64,000 bases of DNA from contig NZ_CP087176.1 in the NCBI RefSeq assembly GCF_024748695.1, positions 3,279,501 to 3,343,500 on the forward strand. Direction: 5' to 3'. Position numbers and translations under genes: made by a program. This stretch comes from Pseudomonas sp. B21-040. GTDB lineage: Bacteria; Pseudomonadota; Gammaproteobacteria; Pseudomonadales; Pseudomonadaceae. A model generated the notes under the pieces. The model saw only the letters and a list, made by a program, of their open reading frames with translations. It ran no database searches and was not told where the DNA came from. Of the stretch, positions 1 through 8,281 are shown piece after piece (the first letter of the stretch is position 1; every line of letters begins with the position of its first letter).

Positions 1-889
1 TGGCCCCCGGTGCCAATTGCACGCTGACGGCGGTCGACGGTTTGCCGTTCAGGCGGGTGGAGAAGTTGTAGTCCTGGCTGCCGATCTCGACCCGTGCCAC
101 ATCGCCGATGCGCACGGTGGAGCCGTCGGGATTGGCCTTGAGGACGACGTCGGCGAACTCTTGCGGTGTCGACAATTGGCCTTTGACCAGAATGGTCGCG
201 GTGATTTCCTGGGTGGCGCGGGTCGGCAAGTCGCCGATACTGCCGGCCGATACCTGAGCGTTCTGCGCCACGATGGCAGCGTTGACATCGGCTGGGGTCA
301 AGTTGAAGCCGATCAGTTTCTGCGGATCGATCCAGATGCGCATCGCCCGTTCGGCACCATACAACTGAGCCTTGCCGACACCGTCCAGACGCTTGATCTC
401 GTTCATCACGTTACGCGCCAGGTAATCGCTGAGCGCCACGTCGTCGAGCTTGCCGTCGCTGGAGGTGAGCGTGATCAGCAACAGGAAACCGGCGGAGACT
501 TTCTCCACCTGCAAACCTTGCTGGTTTACCGCTTGCGGCAGACGTGATTCCACGACTTTCAGGCGGTTTTGCACATCGACCTGAGCCATTTCCGGATCGG
601 TGCCCGGTTGAAAGGTCGCCTTGATCGTGGCGCTGCCGAGACTGCTCTGGGATTCGAAATACAGCAGGTGATCAGCGCCGTTGAGCTCCTCCTCGATCAG
701 GCTGACCACGCTTTCGTCCACGGTTTGCGCCGAGGCACCCGGGTACGTGGCATAGATTTCGATTTGCGGTGGCGCGACGTCGGGGTACTGCGCCACCGGC
801 AACTGCGGAATGGCCAGCGCACCGGCCAACAGGATGAACAGGGCAACCACCCAGGCGAACACCGGGCGATCGATAAAGAACTGCGGCAT
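1..889 (-). CDS. RND efflux permease, HAE1 family (N-terminal part, cut by window edge)
   Basis: This is the N-terminal 296 residues or so of an inner-membrane drug/proton antiporter of the AcrB/MexB type; the rest lies beyond base 1. The protein begins MPQFFIDRPVFAWVVALF, the classic start of HAE1 permeases, with the first membrane helix at about residues 10-28. Typical periplasmic porter motifs follow: QYPDVAPPQI, YPGASAQTV and VQNRLK. The ATG lies 15 bases after the adaptor gene and has AGGA about 8 bases upstream. It is the second gene of an adaptor-permease operon; an outer-membrane channel gene, if present, would lie outside the window. The family is certain; the substrate range and the exact pump name cannot be read from this fragment. 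Confidence 0.93.
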   Translation of the reverse strand, partial: MPQFFIDRPVFAWVVALFILLAGALAIPQLPVAQYPDVAPPQIEIYATYPGASAQTVDESVVSLIEEELNGADHLLYFESQSSLGSATIKATFQPGTDPEMAQVDVQNRLKVVESRLPQAVNQQGLQVEKVSAGFLLLITLTSSDGKLDDVALSDYLARNVMNEIKRLDGVGKAQLYGAERAMRIWIDPQKLIGFNLTPADVNAAIVAQNAQVSAGSIGDLPTRATQEITATILVKGQLSTPQEFADVVLKANPDGSTVRIGDVARVEIGSQDYNFSTRLNGKPSTAVSVQLAPGA

Positions 890-904
890 AAAAAAGCGTC
901 CTGC

Positions 905-2062
905 TTACTGACCAGAAACCTGGGCAAGTGGAAGAGGGGTGTTGTCGATCTGGACTTGCTCGCCGGGGCGCGCGTGTTGCAGGCCTTCGATGACGATGCG
1001 GTCGCCGGGCTTGAGACCTCCGGTGACGATCCAGCGATCGTTCTGCACCGCGCCCAGTTCAACCGGTTGCAGACCCACGCGTTGCTCGGCGTCGAGTAGC
1101 CACACTTGAGCAATACCGGCGCTGTCACGCTGGATCGCCCGTTGCGGCACGCTGATGCCTTGTTGGTTCACCGCCTGCTCCAGGCGCACACGCACAAAAC
1201 TGCCCGGCAGCAAATCGAGGTCCGGGTTGGGAAACTCGCTGCGCAAGATGATCTGGCCCGTGCCCGGGTCCACGGTAATGTCGGTGAACAACAGCTTGCC
1301 CGGCAGCGGATAGAGACTGCCGTCGTCCTGGATCAATGTCGCTCTGGCCTGGCCCTGTCCGACTTGCTGCAACTGGCCGGAGCGGAAGGCCCGGCGCAGG
1401 TCGTTGAGTTCGCGGGTCGACTGGGTCAGGTCGGCATGAATAGGGTTTAGCTGCTGAATCAGCGCCATTGGCGTGGTTTCGTTCTGGCCGACCAGGGCGC
1501 CCTCGGTCACCAGTGCGCGGCCGACCCGCCCGGAAATCGGCGCGGTGACGGTGGCGTAGCCGAGGTTCAGTTTCGCCCGTTCCACGGCGGCTTTGTTGGC
1601 GGCCACGTCGGCCGCGGTTTGCCGGACGCTGGCGCGGGCGTTGTCGTAGTCCTGGCCGCTGATGGCGTTGCCTTCGATCAATTGTGCATACCGCTGCTCT
1701 TGCAGCCGGGCCTGGAAGGCGTTGGCCTCGGCCTTGCGCAATGCCGCTTCGGCGCTGTCCAGGTCGGCCTTGAACGGTGCGGGATCAATGCGAAACAACA
1801 CGTCGCCTTTTTTCACATCGCTGCCTTCATTGAAGGTGCGTTGCAACACGACGCCGGCGACTCGGGCACGGACTTCGGCAATCCGTGGCGCGGCAATCCG
1901 CCCGCTCAATTCGCTGGTGATCGACAACGGCCGGGCTTCGATGGTTTCGATCCGCACGGTGGCCAGCGGCGCCTGTTCTTCGGCGTTGGAGGACTTGTCG
2001 CAGGCGCTCAGCGTCAGCGCCAGCGCAAACACGCCGAGCGTGGCAAACAGATTCTTTGACAT
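905..2062 (-). CDS. RND efflux periplasmic adaptor (membrane fusion lipoprotein)
   Basis: AcrA/MexA-family adaptor of 385 residues that links the downstream RND permease to an outer-membrane channel. A lipoprotein signal ends in LTLSAC (Cys about 21), so the mature protein is probably lipid-anchored in the periplasm. The first lipoyl half is seen at about 60-100 (VRARVAGVV, VKKGDVLFRIDP). A coiled-coil hairpin rich in Ala, Glu and Gln follows at about 100-160, then the second lipoyl half (ATVTAPISGRVG) and the beta-barrel and membrane-proximal domains. Length is normal for the family. It is the first gene of the pump operon and is divergent from rstA, 222 bases away, so that two-component system is a candidate regulator (inference). 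Confidence 0.93.
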   Translation of the reverse strand: MSKNLFATLGVFALALTLSACDKSSNAEEQAPLATVRIETIEARPLSITSELSGRIAAPRIAEVRARVAGVVLQRTFNEGSDVKKGDVLFRIDPAPFKADLDSAEAALRKAEANAFQARLQEQRYAQLIEGNAISGQDYDNARASVRQTAADVAANKAAVERAKLNLGYATVTAPISGRVGRALVTEGALVGQNETTPMALIQQLNPIHADLTQSTRELNDLRRAFRSGQLQQVGQGQARATLIQDDGSLYPLPGKLLFTDITVDPGTGQIILRSEFPNPDLDLLPGSFVRVRLEQAVNQQGISVPQRAIQRDSAGIAQVWLLDAEQRVGLQPVELGAVQNDRWIVTGGLKPGDRIVIEGLQHARPGEQVQIDNTPLPLAQVSGQ

Positions 2063-2222
2063 GGAAATACCCCAATAATGACCACCCGCATCCTACGGGG
2101 CGCCGACGAGGGTAGCGGTGAAGCTTTGTTGGTGCTGTGTGAAATTGTGTAAGGGTTTTGCTCGGGCGGGCGTGAGGGCGTATATCCTTGGCGACTTGAT
2201 ATTTTTTGCGACTGTTACGCCG

Positions 2223-2246
2223 TCATCGCGGGCTTGCCCGCGATGA
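2223..2246. repeat. REP palindrome
   Basis: A near-perfect palindrome (TCATCGCGGGCTTGCCCGCGATGA) lies in the 222-base gap between the divergent adaptor gene and rstA. Its core is the REP sequence used throughout this window. It sits about 40 bases before the rstA ATG, so it is probably within or next to the rstA leader. As a single copy it is a lone REP, not a REPIN pair. Confidence 0.8.
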
Positions 2247-2284
2247 GGCCTTAACAGTAGCCACTGCACTTTCTGGAAACACCC

Positions 2285-2986
2285 ATGCCCAACATCCTCC
2301 TGGTCGAAGACGACACCGCCCTCTCCGAACTGATTGCCAGCTACCTGGAACGCAACGGCTACTCGGTCAGTGTGATCAGTCGTGGCGACCACGTACGTGA
2401 GCGCGCGCGGGTCAATCCGCCGGACCTGGTGATCCTCGACTTGATGTTGCCGGGCCTCGATGGCCTGCAAGTCTGCCGCTTGCTGCGGGCGGATTCGGCC
2501 ACGCTGCCGATCCTCATGCTCACCGCCCGCGACGACAGTCACGATCAGGTGCTGGGCCTGGAAATGGGCGCCGACGACTACGTCACCAAGCCCTGCGAGC
2601 CCCGGGTTTTGCTGGCCCGGGTGCGTACATTGCTGCGCCGCAGCAGCCTTGCCGATCCGCAAACCGCCAACGACCGCATCCTCATGGGCAACCTGTGCAT
2701 TGACCTGTCCGAGCGCACCGTGACCTGGCGCGAGCAATTGGTTGAACTGTCCAGCGGCGAGTACAACCTGCTGGTGGTGCTGGCCCGGCATGCTGGCGAA
2801 GTGCTGAGCCGCGACCAGATCCTGCAGCGTTTGCGCGGTATCGAATTCAACGGCACAGACCGTTCGGTGGACGTGGCGATTTCCAAGTTGCGGCGCAAAT
2901 TCGACGACCACGCCGGCGAGGCGCGCAAGATCAAGACTGTCTGGGGCAAGGGTTATCTGTTCAGCCGTTCCGAGTGGGAATGCTGA
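2285..2986 (+). CDS. rstA: Response regulator, OmpR family, RstA-like
   Basis: DNA-binding response regulator of 233 residues. The receiver domain (1-120) shows the acidic pair ED at 8-9, the phospho-acceptor Asp at 52 in LVILDLMLPG, and the conserved Thr and Lys in MLTARDD and DDYVTKP. The winged-helix output domain (about 135-228) contains DRSVDVAISKLRRKF and ends KGYLFSRSEWEC. This C-terminal pattern closely resembles E. coli RstA (DRSVDVAISRLRKK, ending in HAWE). The kinase gene follows after 4 bases, so the two are co-transcribed. RstA assignment is by sequence resemblance; the target genes in this organism are unknown, although the divergent efflux operon is an obvious candidate. Confidence 0.9.
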   Translation: MPNILLVEDDTALSELIASYLERNGYSVSVISRGDHVRERARVNPPDLVILDLMLPGLDGLQVCRLLRADSATLPILMLTARDDSHDQVLGLEMGADDYVTKPCEPRVLLARVRTLLRRSSLADPQTANDRILMGNLCIDLSERTVTWREQLVELSSGEYNLLVVLARHAGEVLSRDQILQRLRGIEFNGTDRSVDVAISKLRRKFDDHAGEARKIKTVWGKGYLFSRSEWEC

Positions 2987-2990
2987 AACG

Positions 2991-4292
2991 ATGTTCAGAA
3001 TTCTGTTTCGCCTGTACCTGGTAACCATCGTCTCCTTCAGCGCGGCGATCTATCTGGTGCCAGATATCGTGGTCAAGGTCTTCCATGAACGCTTTATCAC
3101 CTACAACCTCGACTATTCGCGAGGTTTGCAGACCCTCATCGTCAAACAGTTCCATGCGGTGCCCGACGCGCAGTGGCCGGCCTTGGCGGTCGAGATGGAC
3201 AAGGAGTTTGCCCCGCTGCACATCGTTCTGACACGCAATGATGATCCCGAATTTACCCTGTTTGAGCGCGAACGCCTGCAGCGCGGCGAGAACGTGGTGC
3301 GCATCGGCGACTGGGGCTGGCGCACGCTCGCCGTGGCCCCCCTGAACGAGCAGACAGTGGTGCAAATGATCGTGCCGCCGGACCCGATGGACGTCAGCTT
3401 GCTGTACTGGAGCATCAACGTTCTGATCGGGGCAACCATGCTGGCGTGCCTGTTGCTATGGTTGCGTCCGCACTGGCGCGATCTGGAACGCCTCAAAGGC
3501 ACCGCCGAACGTTTCGGCAAAGGCCACCTGAGCGAACGCACACTGATTTCCCGACACTCCAACATCGGCAGCCTGGCCAATGTCTTCGACACCATGGCCG
3601 GCGACATCGAAAGCCTGCTCAACCAGCAGCGCGACTTGCTCAACGCGGTCTCCCACGAACTGCGCACGCCGCTGACCCGCCTGGATTTTGGCCTGGCGCT
3701 GGCGCTGTCCGACGACTTGCCCGCCGCCAGCCGCGAGCGCTTGCAAGGCCTGGTGGCACACATCCGCGAACTCGATGAATTGGTGTTGGAGTTACTTTCC
3801 TACAGCCGCCTGCAAAACCCGGCTCGCCTGCCAGAGCGGGTTGAAGTGTCGCTGGACGAGTTTATCGACAGCATCCTGGGGAGCGTCGATGAAGAACTGG
3901 AGTCGCCGCACATCGTGATAGACGTCCTGCTTCAAGGCCAGCTCGAACGCTTCACGCTCGACCCGCGCCTGACCGCTCGCGCAATTCAGAACCTGCTGCG
4001 CAATGCCATGCGCTATTGCGAAAAACGCATTCAAATTGGCGTTCAGGTCTGTACCAAGGGCTGTGAAATCTGGGTCGATGACGACGGCATCGGCATTCCT
4101 GATGACGAGCGCGAGCGGGTCTTTGAGCCGTTTTATCGACTGGACCGAAGTCGGGACCGGGCGACGGGCGGGTTCGGCCTGGGGCTGGCGATCAGCCGTC
4201 GGGCACTGGAAGCGCAGGGCGGCACACTGACCGTCGAACTGTCGCCGCTGGGTGGCGCGCGCTTTCGTTTGTGGTTGCCGACCCAATCCTGA
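2991..4292 (+). CDS. rstB: Sensor histidine kinase, RstB-like
   Basis: Membrane sensor kinase of 433 residues, partner of the RstA-like regulator just upstream. It has a first membrane helix at about 5-25, a periplasmic sensor of about 110 residues, and a second helix at about 138-158 followed by WLRPHWRDLERLK, nearly the same as the WMRPHWQDM segment of E. coli RstB. A HAMP linker comes next, then the dimerisation helix with the phospho-accepting His222 in SHELRTPLTRL. ATP-binding boxes are N (NLLRNAMRYC), G1 (DDDGIGIP) and G2 (GGFGLGLAIS). All catalytic boxes are intact. The stimulus is unknown here; in enteric bacteria RstB is linked to PhoPQ and acid response. Confidence 0.9.
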   Translation: MFRILFRLYLVTIVSFSAAIYLVPDIVVKVFHERFITYNLDYSRGLQTLIVKQFHAVPDAQWPALAVEMDKEFAPLHIVLTRNDDPEFTLFERERLQRGENVVRIGDWGWRTLAVAPLNEQTVVQMIVPPDPMDVSLLYWSINVLIGATMLACLLLWLRPHWRDLERLKGTAERFGKGHLSERTLISRHSNIGSLANVFDTMAGDIESLLNQQRDLLNAVSHELRTPLTRLDFGLALALSDDLPAASRERLQGLVAHIRELDELVLELLSYSRLQNPARLPERVEVSLDEFIDSILGSVDEELESPHIVIDVLLQGQLERFTLDPRLTARAIQNLLRNAMRYCEKRIQIGVQVCTKGCEIWVDDDGIGIPDDERERVFEPFYRLDRSRDRATGGFGLGLAISRRALEAQGGTLTVELSPLGGARFRLWLPTQS

Positions 4293-4296
4293 ATTT

Positions 4297-4508
4297 AGCA
4301 GCTGTCGAGCCCGCAAAGTTGCGTCTGCCGTAGCAGCTGTCGAGCCTGCGAGGCTGCGTCCGGCCGCGTAGCGGTCGTAAAACCTACACAAGCATTCTTT
4401 ATGAAGCACCGCACCGTCTGATTTACGACTGCTTCGCAGTCGGACGCAGCCTCGCAGGCTCGACAGCTGCTACGGCGGACGCCGCCTCGCGGGCTCGGCA
4501 GCGGCTAC
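4297..4508. repeat. Inverted-repeat element with 33-bp perfect arms between convergent genes
   Basis: The gap between rstB and the anti-sigma gene holds a symmetric repeat cluster. Bases 4330-4362 and 4441-4473 are exact reverse complements over 33 bp (starting GTAGCAGCTGTCGAGCC). They are flanked by two weaker copies pointing the same way as their neighbour (4298-4330 and 4474-4507). The 78-base centre carries a smaller inverted repeat around TTACGACTGCTTCGCAGTCG. The sequence differs from the common GGGCTTGCCCGC REP family of this window, so it is a second class of repeat. The structure could form a long hairpin, may stop transcription from both sides, and resembles a REPIN. Confidence 0.8.
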
Positions 4509-4512
4509 AAAA

Positions 4513-5280
4513 CTATGCGCCAAGCCGGGTTCGCAACACGGTGGCCATGCCCTCCAGCTCGGCTGCCGGGTTGTGTCCGATCAGCATCCAGGCATGCTCC
4601 ATGTCCGCCCAATAAACCACGTTCATGTCGTGCCGGCGCTCATGGGCGAGGTGGCGACTGCCGCTGTTGGAGCGGGTGGCGCACAAGGCAATCGGGCCGT
4701 GCACCGGATCCAGGTACGTAATCTGCGCAATGGGCACGCCGTCATATTCGAGGATTTGCGCGCGCTTGAACTCGGACCTTGGCAGGACCAGTTGGGCCGG
4801 CGCCAGGTTCAGGCCCAGGCGCGTGTCGATGATGCGCAGTTGCGCACTTTGGCTGGCTTCATCGCTGGGCAGGTGCTCCAGCGTTTGCGGCACGTAAAGC
4901 GACATGTAGTCCGCCACCAGGCCGCGCCAATTGGTTTTTTCCTGACTCAATTGCCAGCCCAGGAACAAACGGTCCGCCACCACGCTGCTGAGCACCAACC
5001 CGGCAGCTGCCGCGAGAAACCAGCGACGATTCATCGACGGGCGTTCAGGGGAAGGCAAGGTGTCGAGCATCGACTGTAAGCGATCCAGGGGCGCCTGTTG
5101 GCCCAGTTCGGCATAGGCTTCCTTGAACGGCAGGCAGCTGCGGGCCAGCCATTGCAGGCGCAGGTTGAGCGTCGAATCCTCGGCGATGGCCGCGTCAATG
5201 CGACTGCGTTGCTCGATATCGAGTTGATCGTCGAGGTACGCCACCAGTTGCTCATCCGACGGTATGCCACGCTCGTTCAT
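4513..5280 (-). CDS. Membrane anti-sigma factor for the adjacent ECF sigma factor
   Basis: Protein of 255 residues that probably holds the neighbouring sigma factor inactive at the membrane. The N-terminal cytoplasmic part (1-80) begins with SDEQLVAYLDDQLDIEQR, the usual form of ECF anti-sigma N-domains. No His-Cys-Cys zinc motif is seen, so it is not a ZAS-type factor. A single membrane helix lies at about 86-103, and a periplasmic domain of about 145 residues follows with LNLAPAQLVLP and AQITYLDP. Its ATG overlaps the end of the sigma gene by 4 bases, which implies translational coupling. The signal sensed is unknown. Confidence 0.87.
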   Translation of the reverse strand: MNERGIPSDEQLVAYLDDQLDIEQRSRIDAAIAEDSTLNLRLQWLARSCLPFKEAYAELGQQAPLDRLQSMLDTLPSPERPSMNRRWFLAAAAGLVLSSVVADRLFLGWQLSQEKTNWRGLVADYMSLYVPQTLEHLPSDEASQSAQLRIIDTRLGLNLAPAQLVLPRSEFKRAQILEYDGVPIAQITYLDPVHGPIALCATRSNSGSRHLAHERRHDMNVVYWADMEHAWMLIGHNPAAELEGMATVLRTRLGA

Positions 5281-5804
5281 CGACGTTCTCCCGTGGAAGG
5301 GTTCGGTACCGCGTGCAGCGGCGGATACTCGGCCAGTTTCACCCGTGCCGCGGCCAGCCGGCTCATGACCGTGCCGATGGGCACTTGCAGCACCTCGGCG
5401 ACTTCGCGATACGCCAAACCTTCGACATACGCCAGGTACACCGTTTCGCGTTGTGCTTCTGGCAACGCGTCGACACGCCGGATCACTTGAGCGGCGAGCA
5501 CATGGGTTTGCGCCGCGTGTTCGCCGTCAAACGACAAGTGACTGTCGGCATCCACCAATCCCTGGCCCTGACGCACGCGCCGGTTGCGCACTTCGTTGAG
5601 CCAGATCGAGTGAAGAATGCTCAACAACCAGCGGTCCATACGCGTACCCGGGATAAACTGCCCGGCACGCTCAAGCGCCCGCACGCAAGTCGCCTGCACC
5701 AGGTCTTCGGCCACATGCCGTTGCCGGGACAGCAACAAGCCATAGCGCCACAAACGCGCCAAGTGCTGGCCCAGTTCGGCCCTGATTGCTTGATCGTTGG
5801 CGAT
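5277..5804 (-). CDS. ECF RNA polymerase sigma factor with a probable non-AUG start
   Basis: Extracytoplasmic-function sigma factor. Region 2 is seen in LSRQRHVAEDLVQATCVRALE and in DRWLLSILHSIWLNEVR (split here for length). Region 4 is VDALPEAQRETVYLAYVEGLAYREVAEVLQVPIGTVMSRL in short helices. A start at the first standard codon, TTG at 5762, would remove the beginning of region 2. The frame stays open upstream to a TAG at 5817-5819 and reads IANDQAIRAELGQHLARLW, as expected for this family. An ATC at 5804-5802 has GGAG 6 bases upstream and is the likeliest start, giving 175 residues; this is an inference. The gene lies between the TPR gene and the anti-sigma gene in one operon. Confidence 0.85.
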   Translation of the reverse strand: MANDQAIRAELGQHLARLWRYGLLLSRQRHVAEDLVQATCVRALERAGQFIPGTRMDRWLLSILHSIWLNEVRNRRVRQGQGLVDADSHLSFDGEHAAQTHVLAAQVIRRVDALPEAQRETVYLAYVEGLAYREVAEVLQVPIGTVMSRLAAARVKLAEYPPLHAVPNPSTGERR

Positions 5805-5828
5805 GACGAACTCCGTCTATCTCGGTTG

Positions 5829-6371
5829 TCAGGTTTTCGATGAGTCGTTGATGGCTTCGGCCAGGTCCTGATACTCCTCACAGGTGTTGCCGCAAATCGA
5901 TTTGATGTGCTGCAACTGTTCCTGGGCCAGGTCCAGTCGACCCTTGATCACGTACGCTTCGCCGAGGTACTCGCGCACTTTCGCATACTGCGGGTCAAGT
6001 TTGACCGATTGCAGGTAGTAACCGATGCCTTCGTCGGTGCGCCCCAGTTTACGCGTGGCGTAGCCCCGATAGTTCAAGGCGATGGCGGTGTTCGGCTCTT
6101 TCAGGGTGTCGAGCAGGGCCAAGGCTTCCTCGTAGCGTCCGTCCTTGGCCAGACGATAAGCGTAGCTGGTTCGGTCGGCGTCCGGCACGAGGTTGCTGGT
6201 TTGCTTGAGGCATTTTTGCGATCTGGAGTCGAACACCTGGCCTTTCGGGCAGTTGGGCCTGGCGGGTGCGTCTTCTTCGCCATGGGCCTGGGCGAGCGAA
6301 CTGGTCAATGCTGCCGTCAGGCAACCGGCAAGCAGCAGCGGGGCGGTGAAAACAGCAAAACGCACGTTCAT
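5829..6371 (-). CDS. Exported TPR-repeat protein in the sigma/anti-sigma operon
   Basis: Protein of 180 residues with an export signal at the N terminus. LLLAGC (Cys17) could be a lipobox, or a Sec signal peptide could end near AQAHG. A short Cys-containing segment follows (NCPKGQVFDSRSQKC, two cysteines that could pair), then about three TPR-like helical repeats (RYEEALALLDTL; GIGYYLQSVKLDPQYAKVR; GRLDLAQEQLQHI). A C-terminal CGNTCEEY gives two more cysteines. The start ATG at 6371 has GGAG upstream. It is the first gene of the operon, 24 bases before the sigma factor's likely start, so it may be part of the stress-sensing circuit or its main output. Exact function unknown. Confidence 0.82.
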   Translation of the reverse strand: MNVRFAVFTAPLLLAGCLTAALTSSLAQAHGEEDAPARPNCPKGQVFDSRSQKCLKQTSNLVPDADRTSYAYRLAKDGRYEEALALLDTLKEPNTAIALNYRGYATRKLGRTDEGIGYYLQSVKLDPQYAKVREYLGEAYVIKGRLDLAQEQLQHIKSICGNTCEEYQDLAEAINDSSKT

Positions 6372-6530
6372 GGGCAAGGCTCCAGGGTTTGAATCACGAT
6401 AATGTGGGGTGATGAATTGAAAACACCGCAGCGTGAACAATTATTCATTTCTTTCTGGAGAACATTGCAACGAAAGCTCAAACCTTGGCGCTATGCTCGA
6501 CAGCATTCGTTGTCCACCGGGAGAACTGCC

Positions 6531-7301
6531 ATGACAGACCACGTTCATCACGCGACGGCGGGCTATAAAACCAGCGCCGAAACCTATGTGCGCGGCCGCC
6601 CGGACTACCCGCCAGCGGTCGCTGACTGGCTGGCGGGTACGTTGGGCTTGAGCGCCGACAAAAGCGTGGTGGACCTGGGCGCCGGCACCGGCAAGTTCAC
6701 CGGCCGGTTGCTGGCGACCGGAGCGCAGGTGATTGCCGTGGAACCGGTGGCGCAGATGCTGGAGAAGCTGTCCCAGGCCTATCCCGAAGTGCTGGCGGTC
6801 AACGGCACCGCTACGGATTTGCCGCTACCGGATGCGTGTGTGGACGTGGTGGTCTGCGCCCAGGCCTTTCACTGGTTCGCCAACGCCCGGGCGCTGACCG
6901 AAATAGCCCGGGTCCTGAAGTCGGGCGGCAAGCTGGGGCTGGTGTGGAACCTGCGCGATACCAAGGTCAGTTGGGTGCCGAAACTGGATGCGATCGTCAA
7001 CGCGCTGGAAGGCGATACGCCGCGTTATTACACCGGCGCCTGGCGCCGGGCGTTTCCACATCCCGCGTTCGGGCCATTGCAGGTGCAGCACTTCAACCAT
7101 GGACACACGGGGTCGCCTGAGGATGTGATCTTCAATCGGGTGCGCTCCACCAGTTTTATTGCGGCGTTGCCGCAGGCCCAGCGGGCGAAAGTGGATGAGC
7201 AGATTCGTGCGTTGATTGCTTCAGAGCCGCAATTGCGTGGACGAGAGGTGGTGACGGTTCCGTATGAGACGGCGGCGTTTGTGGTGGTGAAGGCCAGTTA
7301 A
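6531..7301 (+). CDS. Class I SAM-dependent methyltransferase
   Basis: Soluble methyltransferase of 256 residues (Methyltransf_11 type). Motif I is VVDLGAGTGKFTGRLL at about residues 45-60, followed by an acidic residue in VIAVEPVAQML, motif II around VDVVVCAQAFHWF, and a later GGKLGLVWNLRD. The family resembles enzymes that methylate small molecules or act in ubiquinone-like pathways; the substrate cannot be read from the sequence. I chose the ATG at 6531 because GGGAGA lies just upstream and the protein starts as related enzymes do (MTDHVHHATAGYKTSAETY); the frame is open further upstream to 6402 without family similarity. It appears to be a single-gene unit, divergent from the TPR-sigma operon. 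Confidence 0.88.
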   Translation: MTDHVHHATAGYKTSAETYVRGRPDYPPAVADWLAGTLGLSADKSVVDLGAGTGKFTGRLLATGAQVIAVEPVAQMLEKLSQAYPEVLAVNGTATDLPLPDACVDVVVCAQAFHWFANARALTEIARVLKSGGKLGLVWNLRDTKVSWVPKLDAIVNALEGDTPRYYTGAWRRAFPHPAFGPLQVQHFNHGHTGSPEDVIFNRVRSTSFIAALPQAQRAKVDEQIRALIASEPQLRGREVVTVPYETAAFVVVKAS

Positions 7302-7307
7302 GCGGGC

Positions 7308-7339
7308 GGTGCGACGATTCGGCTTGCCCGCGATGAAGC
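7308..7339. repeat. Single REP element
   Basis: A degenerate REP copy (GATTCGGCTTGCCCGCGATGAAG core) directly follows the methyltransferase gene. It belongs to the same family as the REP at 2223 and the REPIN pairs later in the window. Confidence 0.6.
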
Positions 7340-7462
7340 CCACCCAGTCACTGGCGATCCAGAAGCCAGTCCCGCTTTTGGCCGAACCACTGCCTTACTG
7401 TCCACCCTGATGCCTTGTTATAGTCCGGGCCTCTTTTTTTTGCCCGGTAAAGGATCCCTGCC

Positions 7463-8275
7463 ATGACTCAGTACACCGCGTTCACCGTCGAACTCGCCGA
7501 CAACATCGCCCATGTGCAGATCAACCGCCCGGAAAAAATCAATTCGATGAACGCCGCGTTCTGGAGCGAAATCATCGAGATTTTCCAGTGGATCGACGAC
7601 ACCGATGAAGCGCGCGTCGTGGTCCTTAGCGGCGCCGGCAAGCATTTTTCCTCCGGTATCGACCTGATGATGCTGGCCGGCGTGGCCAATGAACTGGGCA
7701 AGGACGTCGGCCGCAACGCGCGCCTGCTGCGCCGCAAGATTCTCGCCCTGCAAGCCTCTTTCAATGCCGTCGATAATTGCCGCAAGCCGGTACTGGCGGC
7801 TATCCAGGGTTATTGCCTGGGCGGCGCAATTGATCTGATTGCCGCGTGTGACATGCGTTACGCCGCCGAAGACGCACAATTCTCGATCAAGGAAATCGAC
7901 ATCGGCATGGCCGCCGACGTTGGCACCTTGCAACGCTTGCCGCGCATCATCGGTGACGGCATGCTGCGTGAACTGGCTTACACTGGTCGCACTTTTGGCG
8001 CCGACGAAGCGCGTAACATAGGCCTGGTCAATCGCGTCTACAGCGACAACGCCAGCCTGTTGGATGGCGTGATGGGCATTGCCCGCGAGATCGCCGCAAA
8101 GTCGCCGATTGCCGTCACCGGCACCAAGGAAATGATCAGCTACATGCGCGACCATCGTATTGACGACGGCCTCGAATATGTCGCCACCTGGAACGCCGCC
8201 ATGCTGCAATCCACCGACTTGCGCGTGGCGATGGCCGCCCATATGAGCAAACAGAAACCCGAATTTCTGGATTGA
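7463..8275 (+). CDS. Delta(3,5)-delta(2,4)-dienoyl-CoA isomerase / crotonase family
   Basis: Crotonase-fold enzyme of 270 residues. The oxyanion-hole segments are HFSSGIDLMML (about residue 60) and GYCLGGAIDLI (about 115). The stretch EIDIGMAADVGTLQRLPRI is almost the same as the signature of eukaryotic and bacterial dienoyl-CoA isomerase (ECH1), including the Asp and Glu positions used for double-bond shifting, so I prefer this over a plain enoyl-CoA hydratase. It would help degrade unsaturated fatty acids with odd-numbered double bonds. The gene is followed by nudC after 6 bases, which suggests a two-gene operon. A small inverted repeat with a T-rich loop (CCGGGC 7425-7430, GCCCGG 7442-7447) lies just before the start. 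Confidence 0.88.
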   Translation: MTQYTAFTVELADNIAHVQINRPEKINSMNAAFWSEIIEIFQWIDDTDEARVVVLSGAGKHFSSGIDLMMLAGVANELGKDVGRNARLLRRKILALQASFNAVDNCRKPVLAAIQGYCLGGAIDLIAACDMRYAAEDAQFSIKEIDIGMAADVGTLQRLPRIIGDGMLRELAYTGRTFGADEARNIGLVNRVYSDNASLLDGVMGIAREIAAKSPIAVTGTKEMISYMRDHRIDDGLEYVATWNAAMLQSTDLRVAMAAHMSKQKPEFLD

Positions 8276-8281
8276 TTAAAA

